Assembly: GCF_009793335.1 (NCBI RefSeq) | Contig: NZ_WING01000001.1 | Location: forward strand, 5,828,001 to 5,892,000 | DNA: 64,000 nucleotides | Reading direction: 5' to 3' | Source: Actinomadura sp. J1-007 | GTDB lineage: Bacteria; Actinomycetota; Actinomycetes; Streptosporangiales; Streptosporangiaceae | Part shown: positions 1 through 8,403 of the stretch, one piece after another | Numbering within the stretch: position 1 is the first letter of the stretch | Layout of the letters: the number at the start of each line of letters is the position of its first letter | Made by a program: the position numbers and the translations under genes | Notes under the pieces: generated by a model | The model's database searches: none | What the model saw: only the letters and a program-made list of their open reading frames with translations | Told to the model about the DNA's origin: nothing

Positions 1-714
1 AACGGCTGGACGTACTCGATCCTGCGTACGCCCGACCGCGCGTTCGAGAACTCGGTCATGGACTACGAGTGGGGCTTCTGGCAGTACAAGCTGCAATCCG
101 ACTGCGCTTCACTGCCGAAGACGGACGCGTCCGACGACGACCTCTACAGGAGCCTGGACGAGGTCTCCGGCGTGTCGTTCTACACCGACCAGGGGTTGAA
201 GGACTACGTCCCGTACTACTACCAGGCGGGAACGCAGCTCGGCTGGGCCAAGCCGCAGTTCACGCACCTGCGCCCCCTGCTGCGCTACGAGAGCAGCTAC
301 CAGCCGCGCACGTACGTGCCGCGCAGCATCCCGATGCGGTTCGACGGGGGCAGAGCGATGCGCGACATCGACTCCTGGGTGCGCACCAAGGGGAACCACA
401 TGCTGTTCCTGTACGGGGCTAACGACCCGTGGGGCGCCGAGCCGTTCCGGCTGGGCAGGGGCACCCGCGACTCCGCCGTCTACACCGCGCCCGGCATGAA
501 CCACAGCGGAAGGATGATCGAGAAGTTGGCCGCGGGCGATCGCGCGAAGGCGACGCAGTCCGTCCTGCGCTGGGCGAACGTCTCCCCGGACGCGAGGAAG
601 CTCTTCGGCCGGCTCGACGCCACCGACCCGCTCCGCCTGGAGCGCCCCCGCTGTGACCACCGCGTAGGCGGGACGAGAGGGACGGGTGGCACCCGTCCCT
701 CTCGTCCCGCCTGA
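1..714 (+). CDS. S37-family secreted tripeptidyl aminopeptidase, 3' part only
   Basis: The reading frame is open from base 1, so the N-terminal half, with any signal peptide and the catalytic Ser, lies outside the window. The visible 237 residues resemble the C-terminal half of Streptomyces secreted tripeptidyl aminopeptidases (PS-10, peptidase family S37): an aromatic-rich helical stretch (DYVPYYYQAGTQLGW), then a strand with FLYGANDPWG that would carry the catalytic Asp, and PGMNHSGR carrying the catalytic His. The last 19 or so residues are encoded by a perfect terminator hairpin, which is implausible as protein. If one C is missing from the C5 run at 645-649, the protein would end at the TGA at 653-655 in ...RPPL. 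Family assignment is from motif recognition; the 3' end is doubtful. Confidence 0.8.
   Translation, partial: NGWTYSILRTPDRAFENSVMDYEWGFWQYKLQSDCASLPKTDASDDDLYRSLDEVSGVSFYTDQGLKDYVPYYYQAGTQLGWAKPQFTHLRPLLRYESSYQPRTYVPRSIPMRFDGGRAMRDIDSWVRTKGNHMLFLYGANDPWGAEPFRLGRGTRDSAVYTAPGMNHSGRMIEKLAAGDRAKATQSVLRWANVSPDARKLFGRLDATDPLRLERPRCDHRVGGTRGTGGTRPSRPA
667..711. terminator. Perfect 21-bp hairpin between convergent genes
   Basis: Bases 667-687 pair perfectly with 691-711 around a 3-base loop. It lies between the peptidase gene and the convergent alpha-glucosidase gene (stop at 751), so it probably terminates both transcripts. There is no U tract, as is usual in high-GC actinomycetes. Confidence 0.85.
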
Positions 715-750
715 ACGGTCGGCAGGAACCCCGCCGGCTACGCGCCCGAA

Positions 751-2313
751 TCAGCGGGAGGCGATCAGCCAGGCGGCGGCGTTGCCGGGGAGGAGGTCGC
801 CGTAGAGGGGCGTGCTCGTGATGAGGGGCTTGCCCGGCGGCATGCGGACGGGGTTCTCGTCGCAGTTCAGCGCGCAGATCAGCGGCCCGCGCCGGAAGAA
901 CAGGGCGGTGTCGGGGCCGTCGAGCCATTCGATGTCGGCGGGCAGCTCGGGCAGCAGGCGACGGCGTTCCGCCAGGGCGTCGCGGTAGAACGAGAGCGTC
1001 GAGCCGGGGTCGCCCTCCTGCGCCTCGACCGTGAACGACGCCCAGTCGCGAGGCATCGGCAGCCACGGATCGACGCCCTCCGGCGAGAAGCCGTACGGCT
1101 CGCTCTTGCCCGACCAGGGCAGCGGCACGCGGCAGCCGTCCCGGCCCGCCTGCGCGCCGCCGCTGCGCTTCCAGATCGGGTCCTGCCGGGCGTCGCCGGG
1201 CAGGTCGGTCACCTCGGGGAGCCCGAGCTCCTCGCCCTGGTACAGGTACGCCGACCCGGGCAGGCCGAGGAGGAGCAGCAGCGCGGCGCGCGCGCGTGCG
1301 TGGCCGATGCCGGGGACGTTCTCCGGCTGCTCGTACCGCGTCACGTGCCGTACGGCATCGTGGCTCGACAGCACCCACGTCGCGCCGGCGCCCGTCTCCG
1401 CGACGCTGCCGAGCGCCGAGACGGCCACGGCACGGAACGCGGGCGCCGACCAGGGGGCCATCTGGAGGTCGAACTGGAACACCTGGTGCAGCTCGTCGGG
1501 GCGCAGGTAGCGCGCCAGGTCGTCCTGCCCGTCGGTCCAGACCTCGCCGATCGCCATCCGCTCGCCGCCGTACTCGTCGAGGATGCGGCGCCACTCGCGG
1601 TAGAGGCCGTGCACTTCCGGACGGTTGTAGAGGGGCCCGTTCAGGACGTGGCGGCTGCGCTCGCCGAGGTCGCCGAGCGACTCGTCCTTGAACAGCCCGG
1701 CGGCGACGTCGATGCGGAACCCGTCCACGCCCCGGTCGAGCCAGAACCGCAGGATGTCCTCGAACTCGCGCCGCACGTCGTGGTTGCGCCAGTTGAGGTC
1801 GGGCTGCTCGGGCGCGTACAGGTGCAGGTACCACTCCCCGTCGGGGAGCCTCGACCAGGCGGAGCCGCCGAACGCCGACGGCCAGTCGTTGGGCGGATCG
1901 TCCCCGCCGTTCGCGCCGGAGCGGAACAGGTAGCGGTCGCGGGCGGGGGAGCCGGGCGGCGCCGCGAGCGCCCGCCGGAACCACGGATGCCGGTCGGAGG
2001 TGTGGTTGGGCACGATGTCGATGATCATCCGCAGGCCGTGCGCGTGCGCGTCGGCGAGCAGCGCGTCGAAGTCGCCGAGCGTCCCGAACCTCGGGTCGAC
2101 GTCGCGGTAGTCGGCGACGTCGTAGCCGCCGTCGGCGAGGGGGGACGGGTAGAACGGGGTGAGCCACAGGGCGTCCACGCCGAGGTCGCGCAGGTGGCCC
2201 AGCCGGGACCGGATCCCCTGGAGATCGCCCTCGCCGTCCCCGTCGGAGTCGGCGAAGCTGCGGACGTAAACCTCGTACACGACGGCATCGCGCCACCAGG
2301 GGGTTGGTGTCAT
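751..2313 (-). CDS. Alpha-glucosidase / oligo-1,6-glucosidase (GH13)
   Basis: A 520-residue cytoplasmic glycoside hydrolase of family 13 that hydrolyses alpha-1,4 or alpha-1,6 glucosidic bonds in short malto- or isomalto-oligosaccharides. The conserved regions appear in order: IIDIVPNHTS near residue 100 (region I), DGFRIDVA near 197 with the nucleophile Asp (region II), IGEVWTD near 255 with the acid/base Glu (region III), and LSSHD near 317 (region IV). The start WWRDAVVYEVYVRSFADSDGDG is typical of the alpha-glucosidase subfamily, and full length matches the family. No sugar transporter or LacI regulator is adjacent, so the substrate cannot be inferred from context. Confidence 0.93.
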   Translation of the reverse strand: MTPTPWWRDAVVYEVYVRSFADSDGDGEGDLQGIRSRLGHLRDLGVDALWLTPFYPSPLADGGYDVADYRDVDPRFGTLGDFDALLADAHAHGLRMIIDIVPNHTSDRHPWFRRALAAPPGSPARDRYLFRSGANGGDDPPNDWPSAFGGSAWSRLPDGEWYLHLYAPEQPDLNWRNHDVRREFEDILRFWLDRGVDGFRIDVAAGLFKDESLGDLGERSRHVLNGPLYNRPEVHGLYREWRRILDEYGGERMAIGEVWTDGQDDLARYLRPDELHQVFQFDLQMAPWSAPAFRAVAVSALGSVAETGAGATWVLSSHDAVRHVTRYEQPENVPGIGHARARAALLLLLGLPGSAYLYQGEELGLPEVTDLPGDARQDPIWKRSGGAQAGRDGCRVPLPWSGKSEPYGFSPEGVDPWLPMPRDWASFTVEAQEGDPGSTLSFYRDALAERRRLLPELPADIEWLDGPDTALFFRRGPLICALNCDENPVRMPPGKPLITSTPLYGDLLPGNAAAWLIASR

Positions 2314-2376
2314 ACACGCCGATCTACCCGTTCGGACAGTGCCTTCACACGGTTCGACGCGGCGGTGGGACGCGCG

Positions 2377-2760
2377 CTAGGTCGGGGAGTTGACCATGCT
2401 GCGGGCGGCCATCGTGAAGTAGTCCCAGAGCATCTTCTCCAGCTGCTCGGGGAGCTCCAGCTCGTCGACGGCGTCGCGCATGTGCCGCAGCCAGGCGTCG
2501 CGCTCCTTCTCGCCGATCACGAACGGGACGTGCCGCATCCTGAGCCGCGGATGCCCCCGCTCCCGGCTGTAGGTGTTGGGTCCGCCCCAGTACTGGATGA
2601 GGAAGAGGCGGAGCCGTTCCTCGGCGGGGCCGAGATCCTCTTCGGGGTAGAGGGCCCGCAGATCCGGGTCGCCGGCGACGCCCTGGTAGAAGCGGTGCAC
2701 CAGCCGCCGGAACGTCTCCTCGCCCCCGACCGCCTCGTAGAAGGTCACCTGTTCAGCCAT
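2377..2760 (-). CDS. glbO: Truncated haemoglobin, group II (HbO type)
   Basis: 127 residues, the normal size for a group II truncated globin. It begins TFYEAVGGEETFRRLVHRFYQGV and carries the YWGGPNTYSRERGHPRLRMRH segment typical of actinobacterial HbO, including the proximal His (in RMRHVPF), the CD1 Tyr and the G8 Trp region. Such proteins bind O2 or NO and protect or supply respiration. The ATG at 2760 was chosen because a GGTGGGG Shine-Dalgarno sits a few bases upstream; a GTG four codons earlier (2772) is the alternative. It is transcribed towards the alpha-glucosidase gene, with a 63-base gap. Confidence 0.92.
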   Translation of the reverse strand: MAEQVTFYEAVGGEETFRRLVHRFYQGVAGDPDLRALYPEEDLGPAEERLRLFLIQYWGGPNTYSRERGHPRLRMRHVPFVIGEKERDAWLRHMRDAVDELELPEQLEKMLWDYFTMAARSMVNSPT

Positions 2761-2841
2761 AACGAGCCCCACCCTATGCGAGGAGGGGCCTTCCGCGATG
2801 CGTGATCCGTCACCTTGATCACGAACGCGGTCGGCGGGCGG

Positions 2842-3840
2842 TCAGCCGGCGGCGGGGGTGGCGACCGAGACGCCCGCCTCGTCGAACGCGGCCTTGACGC
2901 GTTCGCGCAGCTCGCGGGCCACGTCGCCCTGCTTGCCCGGGGCCGTCTTCAGCACGATGCGGATGACGACGGCGTCGCCCGCGAGCGACTGCACGCCCCA
3001 CACCGACGGCTCCTCCAGCACGACGTCGGCCCACGCGGGGGACTCGGCCATGGTGTCGGCGGTGGCCTGGAGGATCTCCTTGACCTTCTCGGTGTCCTCG
3101 GAGATGTCCACGGGGATGTCGAGGACGGCGCGGCCCCAGTTCTGCGACTCGTTGCCGACCTTCTTGATCTCGCCGTTCGGGACGTACCAGACGACGCCGT
3201 TCACGTCGCGCATCCGGGTGACGCGCAGGGTGACGGCCTCGACGGTGCCCTTGGCGGTGCCGACGTCGATGAAGTCGCCGACGCCGTACTGGTCCTCCAG
3301 CAGCATGAACAGCCCGGCGAGCAGGTCCTTGACGATGTTCTGCGCGCCGAAGCCGACCGCGACGCCGATCACGCTGGCGCTGGCGAGGATCGGCGCGAGG
3401 TTGAGGCCGAGCGAGCCGAGGATGCTGAACGCCGCCGTCCCCATGATCACCACGGACGCGATCGAGCGCAGCACCGAGCCGAGCGTCTTGGCGCGCTGGG
3501 CCCGCCGCTGGTTGAGCAGGGCCGGGCTGCCGTCGTAGGCGGTGCGCTGCCGCTCGCGGACCTTCTCCGACATCGTGCTCGCGGCCATCCGTACCGTCAC
3601 CTGGGTGATCATCCGGTGCGCGATGCCGCGCAGGATCAGCGCGACCACGAACGTGACGACGATCAGGCAGAGGGTGCCGAGCGGCTTGTCCAGCCAGGTC
3701 TTGTAGAAGTGGGTGAAATCCTCGCTCTGCGAGATGTTCCACGTCAGGCGGCAGCCGATGCTGGGGTCCTGGCTGCCGCACGCCTTCTCGGGGGTGCCGT
3801 CCTGCATCCAGGGCAGCAGCGGTTGGAGAACGAGTGACAT
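2842..3840 (-). CDS. MscS-family mechanosensitive ion channel
   Basis: 332 residues. Hydrophobic segments occur near residues 45-70 and 115-160, followed by the pore-lining helix and the beta domain signature (ASASVIGVAVGFGAQNIVKDLLAG, VGDFIDVG, VTLRVTRMRDVNGVVWYVPNGEI). The C-terminal alpha/beta domain ends EAGVSVATPAAG. MscS channels open under membrane tension and release solutes during hypo-osmotic shock. The N-terminus shows an extra Cys-containing periplasmic or cytoplasmic loop (GSQDPSIGCRLTWN) before the first clear membrane helix. A GGGAGGG Shine-Dalgarno precedes the ATG. The gene appears monocistronic. Confidence 0.92.
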   Translation of the reverse strand: MSLVLQPLLPWMQDGTPEKACGSQDPSIGCRLTWNISQSEDFTHFYKTWLDKPLGTLCLIVVTFVVALILRGIAHRMITQVTVRMAASTMSEKVRERQRTAYDGSPALLNQRRAQRAKTLGSVLRSIASVVIMGTAAFSILGSLGLNLAPILASASVIGVAVGFGAQNIVKDLLAGLFMLLEDQYGVGDFIDVGTAKGTVEAVTLRVTRMRDVNGVVWYVPNGEIKKVGNESQNWGRAVLDIPVDISEDTEKVKEILQATADTMAESPAWADVVLEEPSVWGVQSLAGDAVVIRIVLKTAPGKQGDVARELRERVKAAFDEAGVSVATPAAG

Positions 3841-4068
3841 GCGGACAGACCCTCCCCGGCCGCTTGTGGATGCCGCGACACATCACCGTGGAGCAGCGGC
3901 GGTACGAGCCCGATCGTAGGGGACGGGAACGATCGGTCCGTACGGCGCCGGGCGACAATGCCGTGGCCGGCCGGGGAGGATCCGCCGCCGCGCCGCGGGC
4001 CGGGTGAAGGGCTGGGCCCCGGTCCCGCGGGGTCTCTCGGCGGCCGGTGCGCGCACCGGGTGGCGGAC

Positions 4069-4124
4069 GTGCCCCGCGGGGTCCGCGGCTGCCGCGCCGT
4101 TCCGGCCGCGGCTCCGCGGGGCAC
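4069..4124 (-). terminator. GC-rich stem-loop downstream of the 4134-4511 gene
   Basis: GTGCCCCGCGG at 4069-4079 pairs perfectly with 4114-4124, and the 34-base loop can itself fold (CCGCGG arms). It starts 10 bases past the stop of the minus-strand gene. A second perfect 16-bp palindrome (CCGGTGCGCGCACCGG) lies at 4044-4059. Apart from these hairpins, 3841-4133 shows no gene. Confidence 0.5.
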
Positions 4125-4133
4125 GCCCGGCTC

Positions 4134-4511
4134 TCAGGAGTGGCCCGGAGGCCACTCGCGCGCCGGCACCGGGCCGAAGGCGTCGAGGCCGCCCCGGTCC
4201 GGCACGCGGTCGCCGCACGGCTCGCGCCGATCGAGCCGGAGCGGCTGGAGGACGCGTACCAGCTTCACGGCGGCGCCGCCGGGATCGTCCACCCGGTGCA
4301 TGCGCTCCCCCCAGGACCACCAGTAGTAGTGCTCGGGCGACTCGGGGGCGGGGGCGCACGTGACGTCCTCCGCCAGGCTCGCCGCCTCCGGGTTGACCAC
4401 CCGCAGGAAGGCCGGGCCGGACCGGGTCCGGACGACGCGGGCGACGAGCCCGCGCGTGTCGAGTTCGTGCTCCAGCTCCTCGAGGTAGCCGACGCGTATG
4501 TCGCTGACCAC
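4134..4511 (-). CDS. Small conserved hypothetical protein paired with XRE regulator
   Basis: 125 residues; I do not recognise a named domain. The GTG at 4511 was chosen because GGAGGGGG lies just upstream, giving a start of V-V-S-D-I-R-V-G-Y-L-E-E-L. The core contains a beta-rich segment (GPAFLRVVNPEAASLAEDVTC) and a YYWWSWGERMH motif, which recalls small proteins encoded next to helix-turn-helix regulators in Streptosporangiales. The last 35 residues are Pro/Arg/Asp-rich and may be poorly conserved. It is divergent from the XRE/TPR regulator at 4947, which suggests a co-regulated pair. Function unknown. Confidence 0.7.
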   Translation of the reverse strand: MVSDIRVGYLEELEHELDTRGLVARVVRTRSGPAFLRVVNPEAASLAEDVTCAPAPESPEHYYWWSWGERMHRVDDPGGAAVKLVRVLQPLRLDRREPCGDRVPDRGGLDAFGPVPAREWPPGHS

Positions 4512-4946
4512 CTGCGCACCCCCTCCGTAGATCGTGCTGCGAGGACTGCTCGGCCGTTCCCGTGTGTTCGGCGCGATCCCGCCCGTGCGCGGACGGGACC
4601 TACCGGCGAGTGATCGACTCTCCGGATCCGTTCCATTACACGCGGCGAGAATTGCAACTCTCACGCTCCCCGGTCAAGGGCGCGGCTGTCCGGTGAAGTA
4701 CGCGATTACCCCACCTCAGGGTGAGCTTCTCCTCCTGCGGAGGAAGAATCTCTACCCCGGGATCAGAGGATCCTCCCGAGGTGCGCGCCTTTCTGGAGAA
4801 TGCCTTGGCCAGCCCTGCGCGGAGGGTTACGCTGCGTGCGCGAGAGATTATCTCTCGTGGCCATCTAGTCACCGGTCGCCGTGACCGGAGGCCGGCCCCG
4901 GGACCCGGGCCGGCTCCCGGACTCAGCGGTGAGGAGGCCGGAAACG
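4512..4946. promoter_or_regulatory. Divergent intergenic region with operator-like palindrome
   Basis: 435 bases between the small protein gene and the XRE/TPR gene with no credible ORF. The region is clearly less GC-rich than its surroundings. It contains a perfect 7-3-7 palindrome, CGAGAGATTATCTCTCG, at 4841-4857. A looser gaga...tctc element lies near 4646-4662 (GAGAATTGCAACTCTC). These are candidate operators for autoregulation by the XRE protein. No convincing -35/-10 pair was identified. Confidence 0.5.
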
Positions 4947-6679
4947 ATGTCGGACCCCCCTCCGAAAGAGACGGAGACCGCGCGCCGGATCCGCGCGCGC
5001 GGTCTGGCCCGGGCGCGCTGCGCCGTGGAGATCGCCCGCGAGATCCACGACCAGTGCGGGCCGCTGTTCGGCACCAGCAAGGTCAAGGCGCACCGGCTGG
5101 CCCACGGTGTCGCGCTGTCCGACATCGTCGCCCAGGTCAGGGCGCTGTACGAGGTCGACGGCAAGCCGCCGCCCCGGCTCGGGGAGACGCTGCTGTCGGC
5201 GTACGAGAGCGGCTACAAGCGCCCGGGGCCCGAGTACCTGCACTACCTGTGCGCCGTCTACCGGGTCGAGCCCGACGACCTCGGCTACCAGAGCCCCTGC
5301 ATCTGCATGCGCGGGCACGCCGTCCGTCCGGGCGCGGAGACCGCCGCGCAGCAGGCGGGGCCGCGCCCCCGGCCGTCGCCCAGCACGCGGGCGCGGCCCA
5401 GCACGCCGCCGCCCAGCAGAACGGGACGGCCCGGCCGTTCGGGCCCGCCCGCCGTTCCGCCCATGACCCCGAGCCGCTGGTCGGCTCGGTGGTCGTCCCC
5501 AGACCGGACGACCGCAACTGGATCCCTGTCAACGAACTACGGGGCCCCGACCGCGCCGCGGGCCCCATCTCCATCGATGTGGGAGAGGAGGACATCGTGC
5601 TTCGCAGGACCCTTCTGCAACTCCTGGCCGGGGCGGGCGTGGCGCTCGACGGCCAGTTCCTTGGGGCGGTCGACAACCTTCGTCGCAAGATGGACGACAC
5701 CCTGGTCAGCGCGACGGTCTCGCCGACGATGCTCGACCAGTGGGAGGAGACCACCTACGGCTACGGGCAGCAGTACCAGGCGACGCCGTCGCTGCGCATG
5801 CTCTGCGACGTGCTGCTCGACTTCAGCGAGGTGCGGCGCATGTGCGACAAGCGCCAGCCCGTCGAGCTCCAGGAGCGGCTGTGCCGCATCGCCGCCCAGC
5901 TGTCCGGGCTGTCCGGGCTCATCATGATCAACCTGGGCGACCACCGGCTGGCCCGCTCGTTCTTCCGCACGGCGCGGACCGCCGCCGACGAGACCGGCGA
6001 CCGGGGCCTGCGCGCCTGGGTCACCGTCCGCGAGTCGCTCGTCCCGATGTACTACGGCGACCCGCGCGAGGCGCTGCACCTGGCGCGCAAGGCGCAGGAC
6101 CTGGCCGGCCGCAGCCCCGGCGTGGCCGCCGCGATGGCCCCCGCCGTCGAGGCCCGCGCGCTCGGGATGCTGGCGATGCGGGGCCGCGGCGACGCGGCGC
6201 CGAGCGCGCGCCGCGCCCTGGTCCGGGGCCGCGCCGTCTTCGACCAGCTCTCCAAGGCCGACACCGGCGACCTGGTGTTCGGGTTCACCGACCGCCAGAT
6301 GGCCTTCTACGAGGGCGACACGTTCACCAGCCTCGGCGACCACCAGCACGGCGACGAGGTGCTCAGCCACGCCCTGACCCTCTACTCGCCCACCGACCGC
6401 GTCGACCTGACGCTCGTACGGCTCGACCGGGCGTCCTGCAAGCTGCACGCGGGGCACCCCGAGGCGGCGCTCGACGCCGGCCGCGAGGCGATCCTCGACC
6501 TGCCGCCCGAGCACCGCTCCGACATCCTCGTGCACCGGGCCCGGCAGATCGGCGCCGCCGTCTCCGCCAAGCACGGCGAGATCCCGGCGCTGAAGGACTT
6601 CTACGAGGCGCTCGCCGGCCCGTGGGTGAAGAGTCCCACGACCGGCGGCCCGACCGTTCCGCCGTCCGAGCAGGTCTGA
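4947..6679 (+). CDS. XRE-family regulator with TPR-like domain, interrupted by a frameshift
   Basis: The N-terminal part starts at ATG 4947 (GAGGAGG nine bases upstream). It has a helix-turn-helix region, GTSKVKAHRLAHGVALSDIV and SAYESGYKRPGPEYLHYLC, residues about 35-110, then a CICMRGH motif. The rest, from about 5371, continues in the -1 frame as AVAQHAGAAQHAAAQQN and a long alpha-helical, TPR-like region (LRRTLLQLLAGAGVAL onward) to the stop at 6679. Adding one C to the C5 run at 5366-5370 restores a single protein of about 577 residues with the layout common for large actinomycete XRE/TPR regulators. I read it as one gene with a single-base deletion. It is divergent from the small gene at 4134-4511 and 7 bases before the GNAT gene. 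Confidence 0.8.
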
Positions 6680-6686
6680 CCGCTCC

Positions 6687-7301
6687 ATGGGAACGTCCGA
6701 CGGCGCCCAGCGGCGGAGCGATCCGGCCGGCCGGACCCTCGTCCGGCGGCAGGCGGAGCCCCCCGTCTGGGACTACGCAGAGCTGAGCCTGCGGCGCTAC
6801 CGCGCCGCCGACCACGCGACCGTCCTCGCCCTGCACCGCGAGGGGCTGGCCCAGGTGGGCCTGCGCCCCGGCGACGGCGTCTACTACGACCACGACTTCT
6901 TCCGGATGGAGGACATCTACCTGCGCAACGACGGCGAGTTCCTCGTCGGCGAGACCGCGGGGCGCATCGTCGCCATGGGCGGGCTGCGCCGCGCCGACCT
7001 CGTGCCCGGCGGGAGCGCCCGCGCCTACGGCGGCTACGCGCCCGGCGCCACCAGGCTCGACGCCGCCGAGATGGTGCGGCTGCGCGTGCGCCCCGACCTC
7101 CAGCGCCGCGGGTACGGCTCCGCCGTCGTCCGCGCCTTGGAGGACCGGGCCGCCGAGTACGGCTACCGCGTCCTGCGCGCCGACACCACCGAGCTCCAGG
7201 GCCCGGCGCTCGCGCTCTACCGCGGCTTCGGCTGGCGGGAGACCCGACGCGAGTCGATCGGCGGCATCGTCAACATCTACATCGAGAAACGGCTCCGCTG
7301 A
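6687..7301 (+). CDS. GNAT-family N-acetyltransferase
   Basis: 204 residues. It begins the GNAT fold with LSLRRYRAADHATVLALHREG and contains the acetyl-CoA binding motif A: VRLRVRPDLQRRGYGSAVVRALEDRA (R-x-x-Q-R-R-G-Y-G), residues about 130-155, followed by the beta5 segment YGYRVLRADTT and the C-terminal GFGWRETRR. The substrate cannot be named. It starts 7 bases after the stop of the XRE/TPR regulator, so it is probably co-transcribed with it. A convergent terminator lies downstream. Confidence 0.9.
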   Translation: MGTSDGAQRRSDPAGRTLVRRQAEPPVWDYAELSLRRYRAADHATVLALHREGLAQVGLRPGDGVYYDHDFFRMEDIYLRNDGEFLVGETAGRIVAMGGLRRADLVPGGSARAYGGYAPGATRLDAAEMVRLRVRPDLQRRGYGSAVVRALEDRAAEYGYRVLRADTTELQGPALALYRGFGWRETRRESIGGIVNIYIEKRLR

Positions 7302-7463
7302 GACCCCCGAGCCGCGGTGCCCGCCCGGCGGCGCGGCCCGGCGCGGGCCCGCGGCTCGGGTCACCCCGGCGAAGCCGTACCGTCGCCGCGTCCCCGGCTC
7401 CGGCCGGGCGGCGCGGCGGGACAGAGCGGCCCGGCGGCCTGCGCGCGCCGGGCGTCGAGTGGC

Positions 7464-7499
7464 CCCCACTCGCACCGGCGGCGAGCGGTGCGAGTGGGG
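7464..7499. terminator. Bidirectional terminator hairpin
   Basis: CCCCACTCGCACC at 7464-7476 pairs perfectly with 7487-7499 around a 10-base loop. It sits in the 226-base gap between the convergent GNAT and methyltransferase genes; the rest of the gap shows nothing recognisable. Confidence 0.85.
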
Positions 7500-7527
7500 C
7501 ATCGGGCCGGACGCCCGCCGCCCGCCC

Positions 7528-8391
7528 TCACGGGCGGCGGGCCGCGGCCACCTGCATGAGGGGGTAGCGGCGGTGCCGGACGCCGGTGAGGCCGCGTTCG
7601 GCGAGCGCGCCGGTGACCTCCCGGTCGCCGAACATCGTGACCCCGGCGACGCGGCCGAACGCCCCGGTGCCGAGGCGCGACAGCGGCAGCGACGGCCGCC
7701 GCGTCGTGAGGATGATCAACCGGCCGCCCGGCCGCAGCACCCGCACCATGCTGTCCACCGCCGCCCACGGCTCGTCGAACAGGTACAGCGCGCCGAAGCA
7801 GCAGACGGCGTCGAACGTCGCGTCCCGGAACGGCAGGTCCACCGCGTTCCCCCGGACGTAGCCGATCTGCGGCCCCACGTCGCGGACGCCGTTCGCGCCG
7901 TTCCCGTTCCCGGTGGGGGGCGGTATCGCGGCGGACGGGGTGTCGGCGGCGGCGCGGGCCAGCATGGTGGCGGACGCGTCGAGCCCGACGACCAGGCCGT
8001 CGCCCGACACGCCCTCGGCGAGGGCGCGGGTGACGTTGCCGGGGCCGCACGCGACGTCCAGGACGGTCGCCGCGGGCCGGTCCGGCGAGCCGGGACGGCC
8101 GAGGCCGAGCCACTCGCGGGCGAGGGCGTGCTCGGCGGCGGTGTCCGGCCCGACGGGCCAGCCCTTGGCGAGGTTGAAGCCGACCGGCCGCCAGACCTTC
8201 TCGTAGATCCGCGGGAGGAACGTCGACTGCATCACCGACTGCGCGAGCGTCGGGGCGGGCTCGGCGGACGGCCCGAGCAGGTCGAGGTAGCCGTCCCGTT
8301 CGGCCGGGCCCGCGGACGGGTCCGCGGGCGGGTCGTCGAGCAGCGGGAGGAGCCGGTCCAGGAGGGGCGGGCTCTGCACCGAGGAGGTCAC
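7528..8391 (-). CDS. Class I SAM-dependent methyltransferase
   Basis: 287 residues. Motif I is VLDVACGPGNVTRAL near residue 115, motif II VGLDASATMLARA follows, then YVRGNAVDLPFRDATFDAVCCFGALYLF (motif post I/III), and VRVLRPGGRLIILTTR. This is the Methyltransf_11/25 type acting on a small molecule or lipid. The N-terminal 100 residues form an extra helical domain seen in UbiE-like actinobacterial proteins. The start ATG at 8391 has an AAGGGGG Shine-Dalgarno. It lies only 12 bases after the stop of the upstream prolyl oligopeptidase gene, so the two are probably one transcription unit. Substrate unknown. Confidence 0.9.
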   Translation of the reverse strand: MTSSVQSPPLLDRLLPLLDDPPADPSAGPAERDGYLDLLGPSAEPAPTLAQSVMQSTFLPRIYEKVWRPVGFNLAKGWPVGPDTAAEHALAREWLGLGRPGSPDRPAATVLDVACGPGNVTRALAEGVSGDGLVVGLDASATMLARAAADTPSAAIPPPTGNGNGANGVRDVGPQIGYVRGNAVDLPFRDATFDAVCCFGALYLFDEPWAAVDSMVRVLRPGGRLIILTTRRPSLPLSRLGTGAFGRVAGVTMFGDREVTGALAERGLTGVRHRRYPLMQVAAARRP

Positions 8392-8403
8392 CCCCTTATT
8401 CGA

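Noticed and set aside
5340..5470. Programmed -1 frameshift in the XRE/TPR gene
   Set aside because: No heptameric slippery site or downstream structure stands out, and the same deletion pattern occurs in several unrelated genes.
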